From Myxococcales bacterium (lineage in GTDB: Bacteria; UBA10199; 2-02-FULL-44-16; JAAZCA01): DNA of 64,000 bases. The notes below the pieces were generated by a model that was given only the letters and a program-made list of their open reading frames with translations, made no database searches and had not been told where the DNA came from. Position numbers and translations under genes: made by a program. Within the stretch, counting starts at the first letter, position 1. Every line of letters begins with the position of its first letter. Below are positions 7,862-17,028 of this stretch, piece after piece. The DNA is taken from contig JAAZCA010000029.1 in the NCBI GenBank assembly GCA_012513515.1, positions 1 through 64,000 of the forward strand, given 5' to 3'.

Positions 7862-9394
7862 TCATATGATGAGAATTCCAACCGCCTCTTCCGCCGCTGC
7901 CACGACCCTTCCATCGGAAAGCATGTGAATGCAGCTCTCGATATCGAAGCGGTACTCCCTATCCTCCTCGGCAGTTTCGACCTCGCTCCTTACCAGATTA
8001 TAGACGGCAAGAGTCCCCTTCCCGGGTTTTCCATGCCCCCTCTGCAAATCAATCGCCTGACAGGCGGCAAAGAGTTCTATCGCCAGAATTTTCTCCACAT
8101 TCTCCACCACCTTGAGAGCCTTCCTCGCCGCTATCGTCCCCATGCTGACATGGTCCTCCTGCCCCCCAAAGGTCGGAATCGAATCTACCGATGCAGGGTG
8201 CGCAAGCGCCTTATTCTCTGAGACGAGCGCACTCATCGTCACATGCGAGGTCATGAGGCCAGAAGATAGTCCGGGATTGGAAATCAGGCTGCGCGTCGGA
8301 ATCTCTCCCTCGAGAGGGGTCGTAAGCACCGCCACCCTTCTCTCCGATATGCTGCCGAGCTCGGCGGCCGCGATCGCGAGCATATCCATCGCAAATGCCA
8401 GAGGCTCCCCGTGAAAATTTCCGCCCGAAATTATCTCGTCATCCTTGTCGAATATCAGCGGATTATCGGTGCAGCTGCCTATTTCGCGCAACAGGACGGA
8501 ACGCGAATATTCGGCGGCATCCTTCACAGCGCCGTGAACCTGAGGAATACACCTGAAGGAATACGGATCCTGAACCCTGTTGCAGTTCCTATGACCCGCT
8601 ATCATTCCGCTTCCGTCGAGAAGCGCGCGAATGTTCCTCGCAGTTTTATCCTGCCCAGGATGCGGACGCAGCTTCTGAATGCGCTCGTCGAAGGGGCGAA
8701 GAGAGGCCAGGTCCCCTTCTATCGAGAGCGCTCCCGCTATATCGGCGACCTTAATGAGGTTCCTCATCCGCAGATGCGCGATCGCACCTATCGCCGTCAT
8801 CACCTGCGTTCCGTTGATGAGCGCCAGCCCCTCCTTCGCCTGAAGCCTGATGGGTTCGAGGCGTTCGGAGTTAAAAACCTCCGCCGCCGGCATGATGATT
8901 CCGTTATAATGAATCTCTCCGCGCCCGATGAGATTTAGAGCGATGTGCGCCAGTGGAGCCAGATCGCCGCTGGCGCCTACCGATCCCTGTTCCGGAATCA
9001 CGGCTACGAGCCTGCGGTTTATCAACTCTATGAGAAGCTCGAACGTCTCGTACCTTATTCCGGAATAGCCCGCTGCCAGCACGTTAGCGCGCAGCAGCAT
9101 GACCAAGAGCGAGGTCTCAAGCGGAAGCGGATCGCCGACGCCAACGGAATGCGAGAGGATAAGATTTTCCTGCAGCTTCTCCAGATCCTCGCGCGAGATA
9201 TGGCAGTTGGCCATATTCCCGAATCCGGTGTTTATCCCGTAATAAGGTTTCCCCGAATCGAGTTTCTCCTCGACGAATTTTCGGACTCGCCTTATTCGCG
9301 CGGCGGTCTTTTTCGGTATCTCGATTTTCGCGCCGCCGAGAAATTCCGATATCTGTTCAAGAGAGAGAGGGCCGCCGTCTATTTCGATAATCAT
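7862..9394 (-). CDS. hutH: Histidine ammonia-lyase
   Basis: This 510-residue enzyme deaminates histidine to urocanate. The Ala141-Ser142-Gly143 triplet in GSVGASGDLAPLAH forms the MIO electrophile. Tyr52 (YYGINTGFG) and the Ser81-His82 pair in the LQENLILSHSVGVG block are of the histidine-specific type rather than the phenylalanine/tyrosine type, and GGNFHGEP is conserved. No other hut gene (hutU, hutI, hutG) is in the window, so urocanate would have to be handled elsewhere or serve another purpose. It starts 2 bases after tsaB ends, which suggests cotranscription with the housekeeping cluster. Confidence 0.94.
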   Translation of the reverse strand: MIIEIDGGPLSLEQISEFLGGAKIEIPKKTAARIRRVRKFVEEKLDSGKPYYGINTGFGNMANCHISREDLEKLQENLILSHSVGVGDPLPLETSLLVMLLRANVLAAGYSGIRYETFELLIELINRRLVAVIPEQGSVGASGDLAPLAHIALNLIGRGEIHYNGIIMPAAEVFNSERLEPIRLQAKEGLALINGTQVMTAIGAIAHLRMRNLIKVADIAGALSIEGDLASLRPFDERIQKLRPHPGQDKTARNIRALLDGSGMIAGHRNCNRVQDPYSFRCIPQVHGAVKDAAEYSRSVLLREIGSCTDNPLIFDKDDEIISGGNFHGEPLAFAMDMLAIAAAELGSISERRVAVLTTPLEGEIPTRSLISNPGLSSGLMTSHVTMSALVSENKALAHPASVDSIPTFGGQEDHVSMGTIAARKALKVVENVEKILAIELFAACQAIDLQRGHGKPGKGTLAVYNLVRSEVETAEEDREYRFDIESCIHMLSDGRVVAAAEEAVGILII

Positions 9395-9395
9395 G

Positions 9396-10100
9396 TCACT
9401 TCCCCTTTCCGAGAAATCCTATCTCGGCGTCGGATTGCCTGATGTAATTCGGAACGAGTTTCTTCAGATCATCCCCGCCGGAGGAAAGCCTCTCCGACGC
9501 GAGCACGGCAAGATTGTGGGCGTTGGGAAGAATGTCGTCCCCTTCGGCTATCTGAATCAGGTCGCCTAGGTCAACCGATAGGCGGTCGCGATAGGCGATC
9601 GCCCCGTCGCCGACCGCTAAAAAGGGAGATCCGAACTGGCGCAGCTTTGCGATGAGGGCTTCGGGGGGCAAGACGCATTCTGCGATAATTTCTTTGGGAG
9701 AGTTTCCAGCGGAAAGATCCCAAAGGGCGGCATAGATCTCGCCGCGCCTGGCATCTATGAGAGTCGCTACGACCTTAGATGGGGAAAGAGCCCCGTTTAA
9801 CGCCAGCGATTTTAGCGATGACACCCCCGCAATCGGAATTCCAAGCGAAAGCGCTATCCCTTTTGCCGCGGCAAGGCCGGTTCGAAGCCCCGTGAAGGAG
9901 CCCGGCCCTATCGCTACGGCAACCCCTTCGATATCGGATATCCCCCAACCGATTTCACCGAGCATGGAATCGAGCTTGCCGAAGAGCCTCTCGGAATGGC
10001 TGGAGGGGGCCTGTTGCCTGTCGAGGGCAACAAGAGTTGCTCCGTCTGACAGGGAGATCGATCCGCGCATCGATGTAGTGTCTATCGACAGTATCTTCAT
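9396..10100 (-). CDS. tsaB: tRNA threonylcarbamoyladenosine biosynthesis protein TsaB
   Basis: A 234-residue ASKHA-fold protein that partners TsaD in making t6A37 on ANN-decoding tRNAs. The N-terminal [10 protein letters not shown], the SHSERL block and the GPGSFTGLRTGLAAAKG motif (about residues 68-84) are diagnostic. It overlaps the last base of rseP and is followed by hutH, so it belongs to the tail of the rpsB-rseP cluster. Confidence 0.94.
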   Translation of the reverse strand: MKILSIDTTSMRGSISLSDGATLVALDRQQAPSSHSERLFGKLDSMLGEIGWGISDIEGVAVAIGPGSFTGLRTGLAAAKGIALSLGIPIAGVSSLKSLALNGALSPSKVVATLIDARRGEIYAALWDLSAGNSPKEIIAECVLPPEALIAKLRQFGSPFLAVGDGAIAYRDRLSVDLGDLIQIAEGDDILPNAHNLAVLASERLSSGGDDLKKLVPNYIRQSDAEIGFLGKGK

Positions 10101-11452
10101 TAATGGCTAAAAAACTTTTTTATCCAGCTAGTTATACCCCAAACGCTCTCAATATCCTTTAACGTTATGAGGAGCATGAATGTAATCAGGATGGCAAACC
10201 CTACCTGGCTGGCGACCGACCTTATCCGTTCGCTCAGCGGTTTTCCCCTCACCCCCTCGATGAAGAGGAAGAGGATATGTCCACCATCCAGCACAGGAAA
10301 TGGGAGCAGGTTTAAAACCGAGAGCTGTATGCTCAAAAAGGCCATGAAGTATAAAAAGTTGGCCAGCCCAACCGAGGCAGCCTCCGCCGAGACCTTGGCG
10401 ATGATTATCGGCCCCCCCAGCACCTTGTATGAAAGCTGAAGGGTTAGAAGCCTGTAGAGGACATCCAGGGTAAGCCCTGCGAGTTTGATCGCCTCCTTCC
10501 CCCCTTTGACGAGCGAATCGATAAAATTGTACTTCACCACCTCCACCGGCCCGGAATTTTTCCTCTTTGAGGAGATTCCTATCACCCACCTTTTCGACTC
10601 AGCGCTGTAGGAGGGGTGCACGGATATGGAAACTTCTTCATCCCCCCTTTGCACCGTAATTGGGATCTCCCTGTCGCCGGCGGCATGTATTATCGCCGCA
10701 AGGTCGTAAAAATTTGTCACCGCCATTTTGTCGGCGGAAATTATAAGGTCACCCGCCTCGATCCCCGCCAGTTCGGCCGGACTGCCCGGGGATACCTCGT
10801 CAACGCGCGGCTCATTGCCTATGAATAGAATCGGCTCAACCCCGATGTAGCCCCCTTTTATCTCCGGCAACTCGCCGACGGAGACAGCCCTCTCCACCAT
10901 CTCGCCATCCCTGACGATTACAAAGGTGAGCTCCATCCCCGGGCTCATCACGACCTCGCTTAGCACATCGTCCCAAGTTGCGACCTCCTCCTCTTCTATC
11001 GAAAGGATGAGATCGCCCTTCTTCAGGCCTGCGAGCTCGGCGGGAGAGTCCTTCTTCACATCGACGATTATGGGAGACTCGCGCAGGTAGGCCGGCTCGG
11101 CCCTGCCTATCATGAAGACGATGGGCATCAGCACCAGCGCCAGCACGAAGTTCATCAGCGGGCCGAAGAAGACGACCTTGCCGCGCGCCAGGATACTTTT
11201 TTGGGAAAATGAGCGCGGGTCAGTTGCCTCCTCGTCGGTGGGATCCTCGCCGAGCATCTTCACGTAGCCGCCGAGAGGAAATGCTGAAATCCGGTAATCG
11301 GTTTCGCCGATCTTGATTCCCAGCAGGCGCGGCCCGAATCCCAAAGAGAAAGCCTCGACCTTTATCCCCGCGCGCTTGGCCATTATGAAATGCCCCAGCT
11401 CGTGTATGAATATGAGTATCCCAAGCGTGATCACAAAATATATGATAGTCAT
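10100..11452 (-). CDS. rseP: RIP metalloprotease RseP (site-2 protease)
   Basis: A 450-residue intramembrane zinc protease that cleaves anti-sigma factors or signal-peptide remnants in the inner membrane. HELGH at residues 17-21 binds zinc and the third ligand lies in [10 protein letters not shown] near the C-terminus. Two PDZ domains lie between (about 115-190 and 205-280), each starting with a [11 protein letters not shown]- or [11 protein letters not shown]-like block. It overlaps dxr by 4 bases (ATGA type), which is the usual dxr-rseP arrangement. Confidence 0.96.
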   Translation of the reverse strand: MTIIYFVITLGILIFIHELGHFIMAKRAGIKVEAFSLGFGPRLLGIKIGETDYRISAFPLGGYVKMLGEDPTDEEATDPRSFSQKSILARGKVVFFGPLMNFVLALVLMPIVFMIGRAEPAYLRESPIIVDVKKDSPAELAGLKKGDLILSIEEEEVATWDDVLSEVVMSPGMELTFVIVRDGEMVERAVSVGELPEIKGGYIGVEPILFIGNEPRVDEVSPGSPAELAGIEAGDLIISADKMAVTNFYDLAAIIHAAGDREIPITVQRGDEEVSISVHPSYSAESKRWVIGISSKRKNSGPVEVVKYNFIDSLVKGGKEAIKLAGLTLDVLYRLLTLQLSYKVLGGPIIIAKVSAEAASVGLANFLYFMAFLSIQLSVLNLLPFPVLDGGHILFLFIEGVRGKPLSERIRSVASQVGFAILITFMLLITLKDIESVWGITSWIKKFFSH

Positions 11453-12603
11453 CTCTTAGCTATTATCTCCTCTGCGCTTTTTCTGGCGGCGCTGTCTATC
11501 TCCAAAATCTCCTCTATCGATGAAAAATCGGATGCTGTGAATCTGCCCATGGTCTCGGAAACCACTCTGGAAATTCCGCCGAACGGGATGCGCTCCTTGA
11601 GAAAGGCATCGACAGCAATCTCGTTCGCGGCATTCAGAACCGCAGGCATCGACCCTCCCTCACCTATCGCATCGAACGCAAGCGCAAGACACGGAAAGCG
11701 GGAAGGATCGGGCTCCTCGAAAGTGAGTTCGCCTATCGCTGCCAGGTTCAGCCTCTCCACGCCGCTCACGGTCCTTTCCGGATACGATATCGCATACGCT
11801 ATCGGGGCGCGCATGTCCGGGACTCCGAGCTCGGCTATGACGCATCCATCGACGTATTCCACCATCGAATGTATGATGCTCTGCGGGTGGACGACTACCG
11901 CGATCTTTTCGACAGGAAGATCGAAGAGCCACTTCGCCTCGATAACCTCCAGCCCCTTGTTCATAAGCGACGCGGAATCTATCGTGATCTTCGCCCCCAT
12001 CGACCATCTCGGATGCTTCAGCGCCGCGGCTGGCGTCGCATTCTCTATCTCCTGCGCGCTCTTCCTTAGAAAGGGACCGCCTGACGCTGTGAGGATTATC
12101 CTGTCGATGTCCTTCGCACTGTGGCCGACCAGCGACTGGAATATCGCCGAATGCTCGCTGTCTATCGGAATTATCTCTACTGCATTTTCCTTTGCAAGCT
12201 TGGAGACGAGAGGGCCGGCTACGACCATCGACTCCTTGTTTGCAAGTGCGAGTTTTTTTCCGCTTTCGATCGCAGCAACTGTAGGCTTGAGCCCCGCAGC
12301 CCCCACTATCGCGGAGACGACCATCTCTGCGCTTTCCATTCTGGCGACATCGCAGGCGCCATCTGTGCCGAATCTTATCTCGGGAATTTGTCCGGATAGA
12401 ATCGAACGAAGTTCCACCGCGGATTTTTCATCCCTGACTGAAACTATCTCCGGTGAAAATTCGCCTATCTGAGCGGCAAGCGCCTTCACATCATGCCCTT
12501 CGGCGAGGCCGACCACCTTGAATTTTTGGGAATTGGCGCGGACGACGTCGAGCGTGCTTAGCCCTATCGAACCGGTGCTGCCCAATATGGATATTTTTTT
12601 CAT
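11449..12603 (-). CDS. dxr: 1-deoxy-D-xylulose 5-phosphate reductoisomerase
   Basis: A 384-residue NADPH enzyme that makes MEP, the committed step of the non-mevalonate isoprenoid route. GSTGSIG (residues 8-14) binds [17 protein letters not shown] and the [14 protein letters not shown] block supply metal and substrate contacts, and [11 protein letters not shown] is conserved. It sits between cdsA and rseP. The isoprenoids it feeds include the undecaprenyl carrier made by the neighbouring uppS. Confidence 0.97.
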   Translation of the reverse strand: MKKISILGSTGSIGLSTLDVVRANSQKFKVVGLAEGHDVKALAAQIGEFSPEIVSVRDEKSAVELRSILSGQIPEIRFGTDGACDVARMESAEMVVSAIVGAAGLKPTVAAIESGKKLALANKESMVVAGPLVSKLAKENAVEIIPIDSEHSAIFQSLVGHSAKDIDRIILTASGGPFLRKSAQEIENATPAAALKHPRWSMGAKITIDSASLMNKGLEVIEAKWLFDLPVEKIAVVVHPQSIIHSMVEYVDGCVIAELGVPDMRAPIAYAISYPERTVSGVERLNLAAIGELTFEEPDPSRFPCLALAFDAIGEGGSMPAVLNAANEIAVDAFLKERIPFGGISRVVSETMGRFTASDFSSIEEILEIDSAARKSAEEIIAKR

Positions 12604-12612
12604 CTGAGTCCT

Positions 12613-13407
12613 CTAGCCGATGACGTACTTGAAATAGATGAATGCGAAGGGGGCGGTGAAAATAAGAGCGTCTAGCCTGTCCAGGATTCCACCATGCCCA
12701 GGTATTATGGAGCCGGAGTCCTTGACGCCGCAGCTGCGCTTGAACATCGACTCGATGAGATCGCCGAATGTCGAAGTTATCCAGATGACGGCGGCAAGAC
12801 CGGCGGTGGCGACAGCGTCCATCTCGGGAAGCAGAAGCCATCTTATGAGGAACGCACCTGTCATCGATCCGGCGAGAGCCGCGAAAAAACCTTCCATCGT
12901 CTTGTTCGGGCTGACCATCGGCGCAAATTTATGTCTTCCGAAGCTTTTTCCCGCCACATATGCGAAGGTATCGCAAAGACACGCGGGGGCCATTGCAAGC
13001 AGAACCATCGAGTTGCCGAACGGCAACTCCCTTATCCAGGCCCAGAATGGAAATGCAATGCCGAGGTACATCATCCCAAGAGTCGCGAGGCCTATTCGGT
13101 CGGCAACCCCTTCGAGCCTCGGAGTTGAACGCATAAAAAGAACAGAGACTGTAAAAAGCATGGCGACGGATATCGAAATTATAGCGGCTGGGGTGTCGGT
13201 CATCCATATCATCGGAATCGCGGCGGCAAGAATGGCGGTGACGCAGATCTTTCTTTCAATTTTTTCCGCGAAGAACATCCTGGAAAACTCTATGCCGCCG
13301 AGGAGAGTTACAGCCAACAGCACACCCTTGAAGCCGGAAATGGGCAGGCACCATATGGCGGCGACGAAGACGAAACCCATAATTATAGCAGTGACAACCC
13401 TTGTCAT
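12613..13407 (-). CDS. cdsA: Phosphatidate cytidylyltransferase
   Basis: A 264-residue membrane protein that makes CDP-diacylglycerol, the substrate of the PssA encoded earlier in this window. It has about seven hydrophobic segments. The C-terminal signature with SFGRHKFAPMVSPNKTMEGF, TFGDLIESMFKR and PGHGGILDRLDALIFTAP (the metal-binding region) is complete. It lies between uppS (14 bases upstream) and dxr. Confidence 0.96.
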   Translation of the reverse strand: MTRVVTAIIMGFVFVAAIWCLPISGFKGVLLAVTLLGGIEFSRMFFAEKIERKICVTAILAAAIPMIWMTDTPAAIISISVAMLFTVSVLFMRSTPRLEGVADRIGLATLGMMYLGIAFPFWAWIRELPFGNSMVLLAMAPACLCDTFAYVAGKSFGRHKFAPMVSPNKTMEGFFAALAGSMTGAFLIRWLLLPEMDAVATAGLAAVIWITSTFGDLIESMFKRSCGVKDSGSIIPGHGGILDRLDALIFTAPFAFIYFKYVIG

Positions 13408-13421
13408 CTCTCCCCCCGATG

Positions 13422-14120
13422 TCAGGCGCTTTGGCCGCTCACCTTGCCAAACCTTCGTTCGCGGGCTTTGTAGGATTCTATCGCCCTGTCCAGTTCGGCC
13501 GAATCGAAATCAGGCCATAGCGCTTCGGTAAAATAAAGCTCAGAGTAAGCTATCTGCCAGAGAAGAAAATTGCTGACGCGAAACTCCCCGCTTGTTCTTA
13601 TCAGAAGATCGGGGTCGGGAATCCCGCGCGTGTCGAGCGCGGAGGTAAAATCCTCCTGCGTGACCTCCCCTTTTCCGCTCTTCAGCATGGCATTGACGGC
13701 GCGAAGGATCTCCTGCCTTCCTCCGTATGAAAGAGCTACGATCATCGTGATATCGGAACAGTGCGAGGTAAGCGCCTCCGTCTCCCTTATCTCACTACGA
13801 AGCTCGGCTGGCAGCCTCGCGATATCGCCTATCACACGAAAGCGGACTCCTTTTTCCACCATCCCCTTGCGCTTGCTGATCAGAAAATATCTCAAGAGCT
13901 GCATGAGAGCCAATATTTCATCGGAAGGACGCTGCCAGTTCTCGTCGGAAAATGCGTAGAGAGTTATATACTTCACACCCCGATTTTTGCAGTCCTCGAT
14001 CACGCCCTCTATGCGCTCGGCTCCCTTGCGATGCCCCTCGGAGCGCGAAAGGTCGTTCTCCGCAGCCCATCTTCCGTTTCCATCCATTATGATGGCTATG
14101 TGTTTAGGCGTTTTTGGCAT
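13422..14120 (-). CDS. uppS: Undecaprenyl diphosphate synthase
   Basis: A 232-residue cis-prenyltransferase that makes the C55 lipid carrier for peptidoglycan and O-antigen. Asp13 in IIMDGNGRWA binds Mg-diphosphate, and RTSGEFRVSNFLLWQIAYSE matches the substrate-binding block (usually RTSGE.RISNFLLWQ.AY.E). The length is slightly short but normal. The 295-base gap upstream, between it and frr, is filled by repeats, which is unusual for this operon. Confidence 0.96.
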   Translation of the reverse strand: MPKTPKHIAIIMDGNGRWAAENDLSRSEGHRKGAERIEGVIEDCKNRGVKYITLYAFSDENWQRPSDEILALMQLLRYFLISKRKGMVEKGVRFRVIGDIARLPAELRSEIRETEALTSHCSDITMIVALSYGGRQEILRAVNAMLKSGKGEVTQEDFTSALDTRGIPDPDLLIRTSGEFRVSNFLLWQIAYSELYFTEALWPDFDSAELDRAIESYKARERRFGKVSGQSA

Positions 14121-14415
14121 TTGGACCCTTAGTGGTTCGATCTTTTTCCGGGAACACGCACCGTTTGCGTCCCCAATTGGATACGGTTGAGGTTAAGGTT
14201 CCAGAAGCTAGAATCTAGAAGTGAGGAGCGTGATTTTCACGGTCGAGGTTTTTCTAGCTTCTGGCCTCTGCTTTGCCACTAGTTACGAGTCACCAGTCAC
14301 AGCTGTCTCACAAACTTGCTCCGTCTGACAGAATCTCCTGCTTTTTACAGTCACAAACTTGCTCCGTCTGACAGAATCTCCTGCTTTTTCCACCAGTTAC
14401 CAGTCACGACAGTAA
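14121..14415. repeat. Repeat-filled spacer between frr and uppS
   Basis: The spacer has three parts. First, 14144-14300 is a block of about 150 bases that recurs at 16717-16881 (tsf-rpsB spacer) with only scattered differences; it includes a GC-rich hairpin (about 14149-14175) and a perfect 12-base inverted repeat, CCAGAAGCTAGA at 14201-14212 with TCTAGCTTCTGG at 14253-14264. Second, two GCTCCGTCTGAC units at 14318-14329 and 14361-14372 each carry an AGAATCTCCTGCTTTTT tail. Third, CCAGTTACCAGTCAC runs lie up to the frr stop codon. No gene is present. Confidence 0.8.
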
Positions 14416-14973
14416 TCACACCGACATGATATCCTTTTCCTTATGGGTGACCGTCTCATCAACTTTCTTGATGAAGTCATCGGTGATCTTCTGAATCCTG
14501 TCGTATCCCGAACGCTCGTCGTCCTCGGTGATCTTCGAGTCCTTCTTGAGCCGTTTGAGCTCCTCGTTGGAATCGCGGCGCACGTTGCGGACTGCGACCT
14601 TGCAATCCTCAGCATGTTTTTTGACCAACTTGACCAGATCACGCCTGCGTTCCTCGTTGAGCGCCGGTATCGGAATACGGATTATCTTCCCATCGCTGAT
14701 GGGATTCAACCCGAGCCCCGACTTGAGGATCGCCTTCTCTATCGCCTGACCTGCGGAGGCGTCCCACGGCTGAATCGCTATCGTGCGCGCATCCGGAATT
14801 GAAAGCGAAGAGAGCTGGTTGAGCGGCGTCATCGTGCCGTAGTACTCGACACGGACTTCATCCACCAGCGAAAGAGAGGCGCGGCCGGTGCGCAGCCTCG
14901 CCAGCTCGTGGTGAAGAGCGTCCATCGCCCTGCTCATCTTTGCTTCGGTTTCCTTGAAAATTTTGTCATCCAT
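14416..14973 (-). CDS. frr: Ribosome recycling factor
   Basis: This 185-residue protein splits post-termination ribosomes together with EF-G. It has the typical start (KETEAKMSRAMDALHHELARLRTGRASLSLVDEV, family block about residues 7-41), IQPWDASAGQAIEKAI, and the long C-terminal helix with RDLVKLVKKHAEDCKVAVRNVRRD. It overlaps pyrH by 8 bases. Its final codons plus a few downstream bases (GTAATCACACCGACA) also appear at about 16957-16971 inside the tsf-rpsB spacer. Confidence 0.97.
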   Translation of the reverse strand: MDDKIFKETEAKMSRAMDALHHELARLRTGRASLSLVDEVRVEYYGTMTPLNQLSSLSIPDARTIAIQPWDASAGQAIEKAILKSGLGLNPISDGKIIRIPIPALNEERRRDLVKLVKKHAEDCKVAVRNVRRDSNEELKRLKKDSKITEDDERSGYDRIQKITDDFIKKVDETVTHKEKDIMSV

Positions 14974-15679
14974 AAACCACCGTCCCTATTTTTTCGCCCT
15001 TCACCACCTTCGCAAGGTTGCCGGACTTGAATATGTCGAAGACGATGATGGGGATGTTGTGATCCATGCACATCGAAACAGCGGTAGAATCCATAACTTT
15101 AAGCTGATTTTTCAGAACGTCTATGAATGAAACGGAATCGAAACGTTTCGCGGAAGGATCATTCTTCGGATCGGCGGAATAAACTCCGTCGACCTTGGTT
15201 CCCTTGAGAATAGCCTCTGCACCGACCTCGAGAGCTCGGAGAGATGCTGCGGTGTCGGTAGAAAAAAACGGCGAGCCCGTTCCTCCGCAGAAGATCAGGA
15301 CCCGCCCCTCCTTCATATCGCGTATCGCGCTGCGCCTGTCGAAGGAGTGAGCCACCCCTTCTATCGCGAGCGAACTCATCAGAACCGCGTCGAGCCCGGA
15401 ACCGATCATCACCTCTTGAAGAGCGAGACCGTTGATGACGGTAGCAAGCATCCCCATCCGGTCGGCTTGCGCCTGGCAGATCCCGCCCTCTTTTGCGATG
15501 GGGGCGCCGCGGAAGATATTTCCGCCGCCGATGACGATGCCGATCTCTACGCCGAGATCGATCGCGCTGCGAACCTCCGAAACGAGCTTTGCAGCGGCAT
15601 CGAGGGAAATCCCTTTTTCGACTCCCGGAGAGAGAAGAGCCTCACCGGAAAGTTTCAGGATGATTCTTCGGTATTTCAT
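14966..15679 (-). CDS. pyrH: UMP kinase
   Basis: This 237-residue amino acid kinase-fold enzyme phosphorylates UMP to UDP. It begins MKYRRIILKLSGEAL, with GGGNIFRG, GNP-like GGTGSPFFSTDTAA and KGTKVDGVYSADP blocks in order. The start at 15679 follows AAGGGGGAG; the longer in-frame start would run into the upstream repeat. It overlaps frr. The 5' side is separated from tsf by 103 bases of repeat. Confidence 0.97.
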   Translation of the reverse strand: MKYRRIILKLSGEALLSPGVEKGISLDAAAKLVSEVRSAIDLGVEIGIVIGGGNIFRGAPIAKEGGICQAQADRMGMLATVINGLALQEVMIGSGLDAVLMSSLAIEGVAHSFDRRSAIRDMKEGRVLIFCGGTGSPFFSTDTAASLRALEVGAEAILKGTKVDGVYSADPKNDPSAKRFDSVSFIDVLKNQLKVMDSTAVSMCMDHNIPIIVFDIFKSGNLAKVVKGEKIGTVVYG

Positions 15680-15782
15680 GCTCTCCCCCTTACCAGTCAC
15701 AAAAACTTGCTCCGTCTGACAAAATCTTCCGCTTTTTCCACCAGTTACCAGTCACGAGTCGCTAGTCAACGGTCACGGCTTT
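15680..15782. repeat. Short repeat-filled spacer between tsf and pyrH
   Basis: One GCTCCGTCTGAC unit lies at 15709-15720 with its AAAATCTTCCGCTTTTT tail. It is followed by CCACCAGTTACCAGTCAC and degenerate GAGTC/TAGTCAACGGTCAC copies ending next to the tsf stop. Confidence 0.75.
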
Positions 15783-16652
15783 TCAGTCTTTTCTCTTCTC
15801 AATCCCTTCCCCTACCTGGAACCTCACGAATGAATCGATCGTGATGGCCGAATCTATCTTCTTAAGCCAGCCCCCTACCGAGGACTTGCCGTCCGGGTCG
15901 CGGACATAGACCTGCTCACTCAGACAGATCTCGGTATAAAATTTGTTGATCTTTCCGCCGAGGATCTTCTCGAGTATCTCAGCCGGCTTTTTCGTCTCAC
16001 CCATCTGCGCCAGCATTATTTCCTTTTCCTTGGCGATCACCGACTCCGGAACGTCGCTCTTATTGACGTACTGCGGATGCATCGCAGCGACGTGCATTGC
16101 AACTTCCCTGCCGGTCGTGTCATCGAGCTTTGCGTTTGGATCGTTGTAAACCACCACGACGCCGATCTTGGATCCGGCGTGTATGTATTGCGCGAGTTTT
16201 TTTCCTGCGCCGATCTCTACGCGGGCAAAGCGCCTGGCATTGATATTCTCGCCGATCTTGGCAACGACATCGGTCTGGATATCCTTCACGCTCTTGCCAT
16301 CAACTGTAGTCGCAAGAAGCCCATCGAGATCGGCCGGATTCCTGTCGCGAACTATTTCCGTTACCCTTGAAACATAGCCGCGGAAGTCTTCGGTCTTGGT
16401 GACGAAGTCGGTTTCACAGTTGACCTCCACCAGAGTCGCGACTTTGCCATCGGCGGAGATATCGTGTCCGATGAGGCCGTCGGCTGCGACGCGCACGGAC
16501 TTCTTCTCGGCGGTAGCGACTCCTTTTTTGCGCAGAGACTCTATCGCGGCTTCCATATCCCCATTGGATTCGGAAAGAGCCCTTTTGCAGTCCATCATTC
16601 CGGCGCCGGTTTTCTCCCTCAACTCTTTAACTATCTCTGATGATATCGTCAT
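15783..16652 (-). CDS. tsf: Translation elongation factor Ts
   Basis: The 289-residue GDP-exchange factor for EF-Tu. The N-terminal UBA-like domain contains KELREKTGAGMMDCKRAL, and VEVNCETDFVTK and HVAAMHPQYV mark the two core domains. The start at 16652 follows AAAGGAAAA; a longer in-frame ATG start 11 codons upstream is less likely. It is normally cotranscribed with rpsB, but 376 bases of mostly repeat sequence separate the two here. Confidence 0.97.
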   Translation of the reverse strand: MTISSEIVKELREKTGAGMMDCKRALSESNGDMEAAIESLRKKGVATAEKKSVRVAADGLIGHDISADGKVATLVEVNCETDFVTKTEDFRGYVSRVTEIVRDRNPADLDGLLATTVDGKSVKDIQTDVVAKIGENINARRFARVEIGAGKKLAQYIHAGSKIGVVVVYNDPNAKLDDTTGREVAMHVAAMHPQYVNKSDVPESVIAKEKEIMLAQMGETKKPAEILEKILGGKINKFYTEICLSEQVYVRDPDGKSSVGGWLKKIDSAITIDSFVRFQVGEGIEKRKD

Positions 16653-17028
16653 TATTGTTTTCCTTTCCGGGAGAGGCCTGCTCAATCACTCCCAAAGTAA
16701 ATTTATTATGTCGTTTCTTTTCCGGAAACACGCACCGTTTGTGTCCCCAATTGGATACGGTTGAGGTTAAGGTTCCAGAAGCTAGAATCTAGAAGTGAGA
16801 AGCGTGATTTCCACGGTCGAGGTTTTTCTAGCTTCTAACCTCTCGCATCTGGCCTCTGTTTTTTCACCAGTTACGAGTCACGGTAACTCTTGCTCCGTCT
16901 GACAAAATCTTCCGATTTTTCCAGCAGTTACCAGTCACGAGTCAGCAGTCACGGCAGTAATCACACCGACACAAACTTGCTCCGTCTGACAGGATCTCCT
17001 GTTTTTTCCAGCAGTTACCAGTCGCCAT
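16653..17028. repeat. Repeat-filled spacer between rpsB and tsf
   Basis: It contains the second copy (about 16717-16881) of the block found upstream of uppS, GCTCCGTCTGAC units at 16892-16903 and 16979-16990 with their TCTTCC/TCTCCTG-TTTTT tails, and repeated CAGTTACCAGTCAC strings. At about 16955-16971 lies CAGTAATCACACCGACA, identical to the 3' end of frr and its flank. Apart from the short tsf ribosome-binding region, no other function is visible. Confidence 0.8.

Noticed and set aside
12638-13531. 297-residue rightward ORF
   Set aside because: It is antisense to cdsA and uppS.
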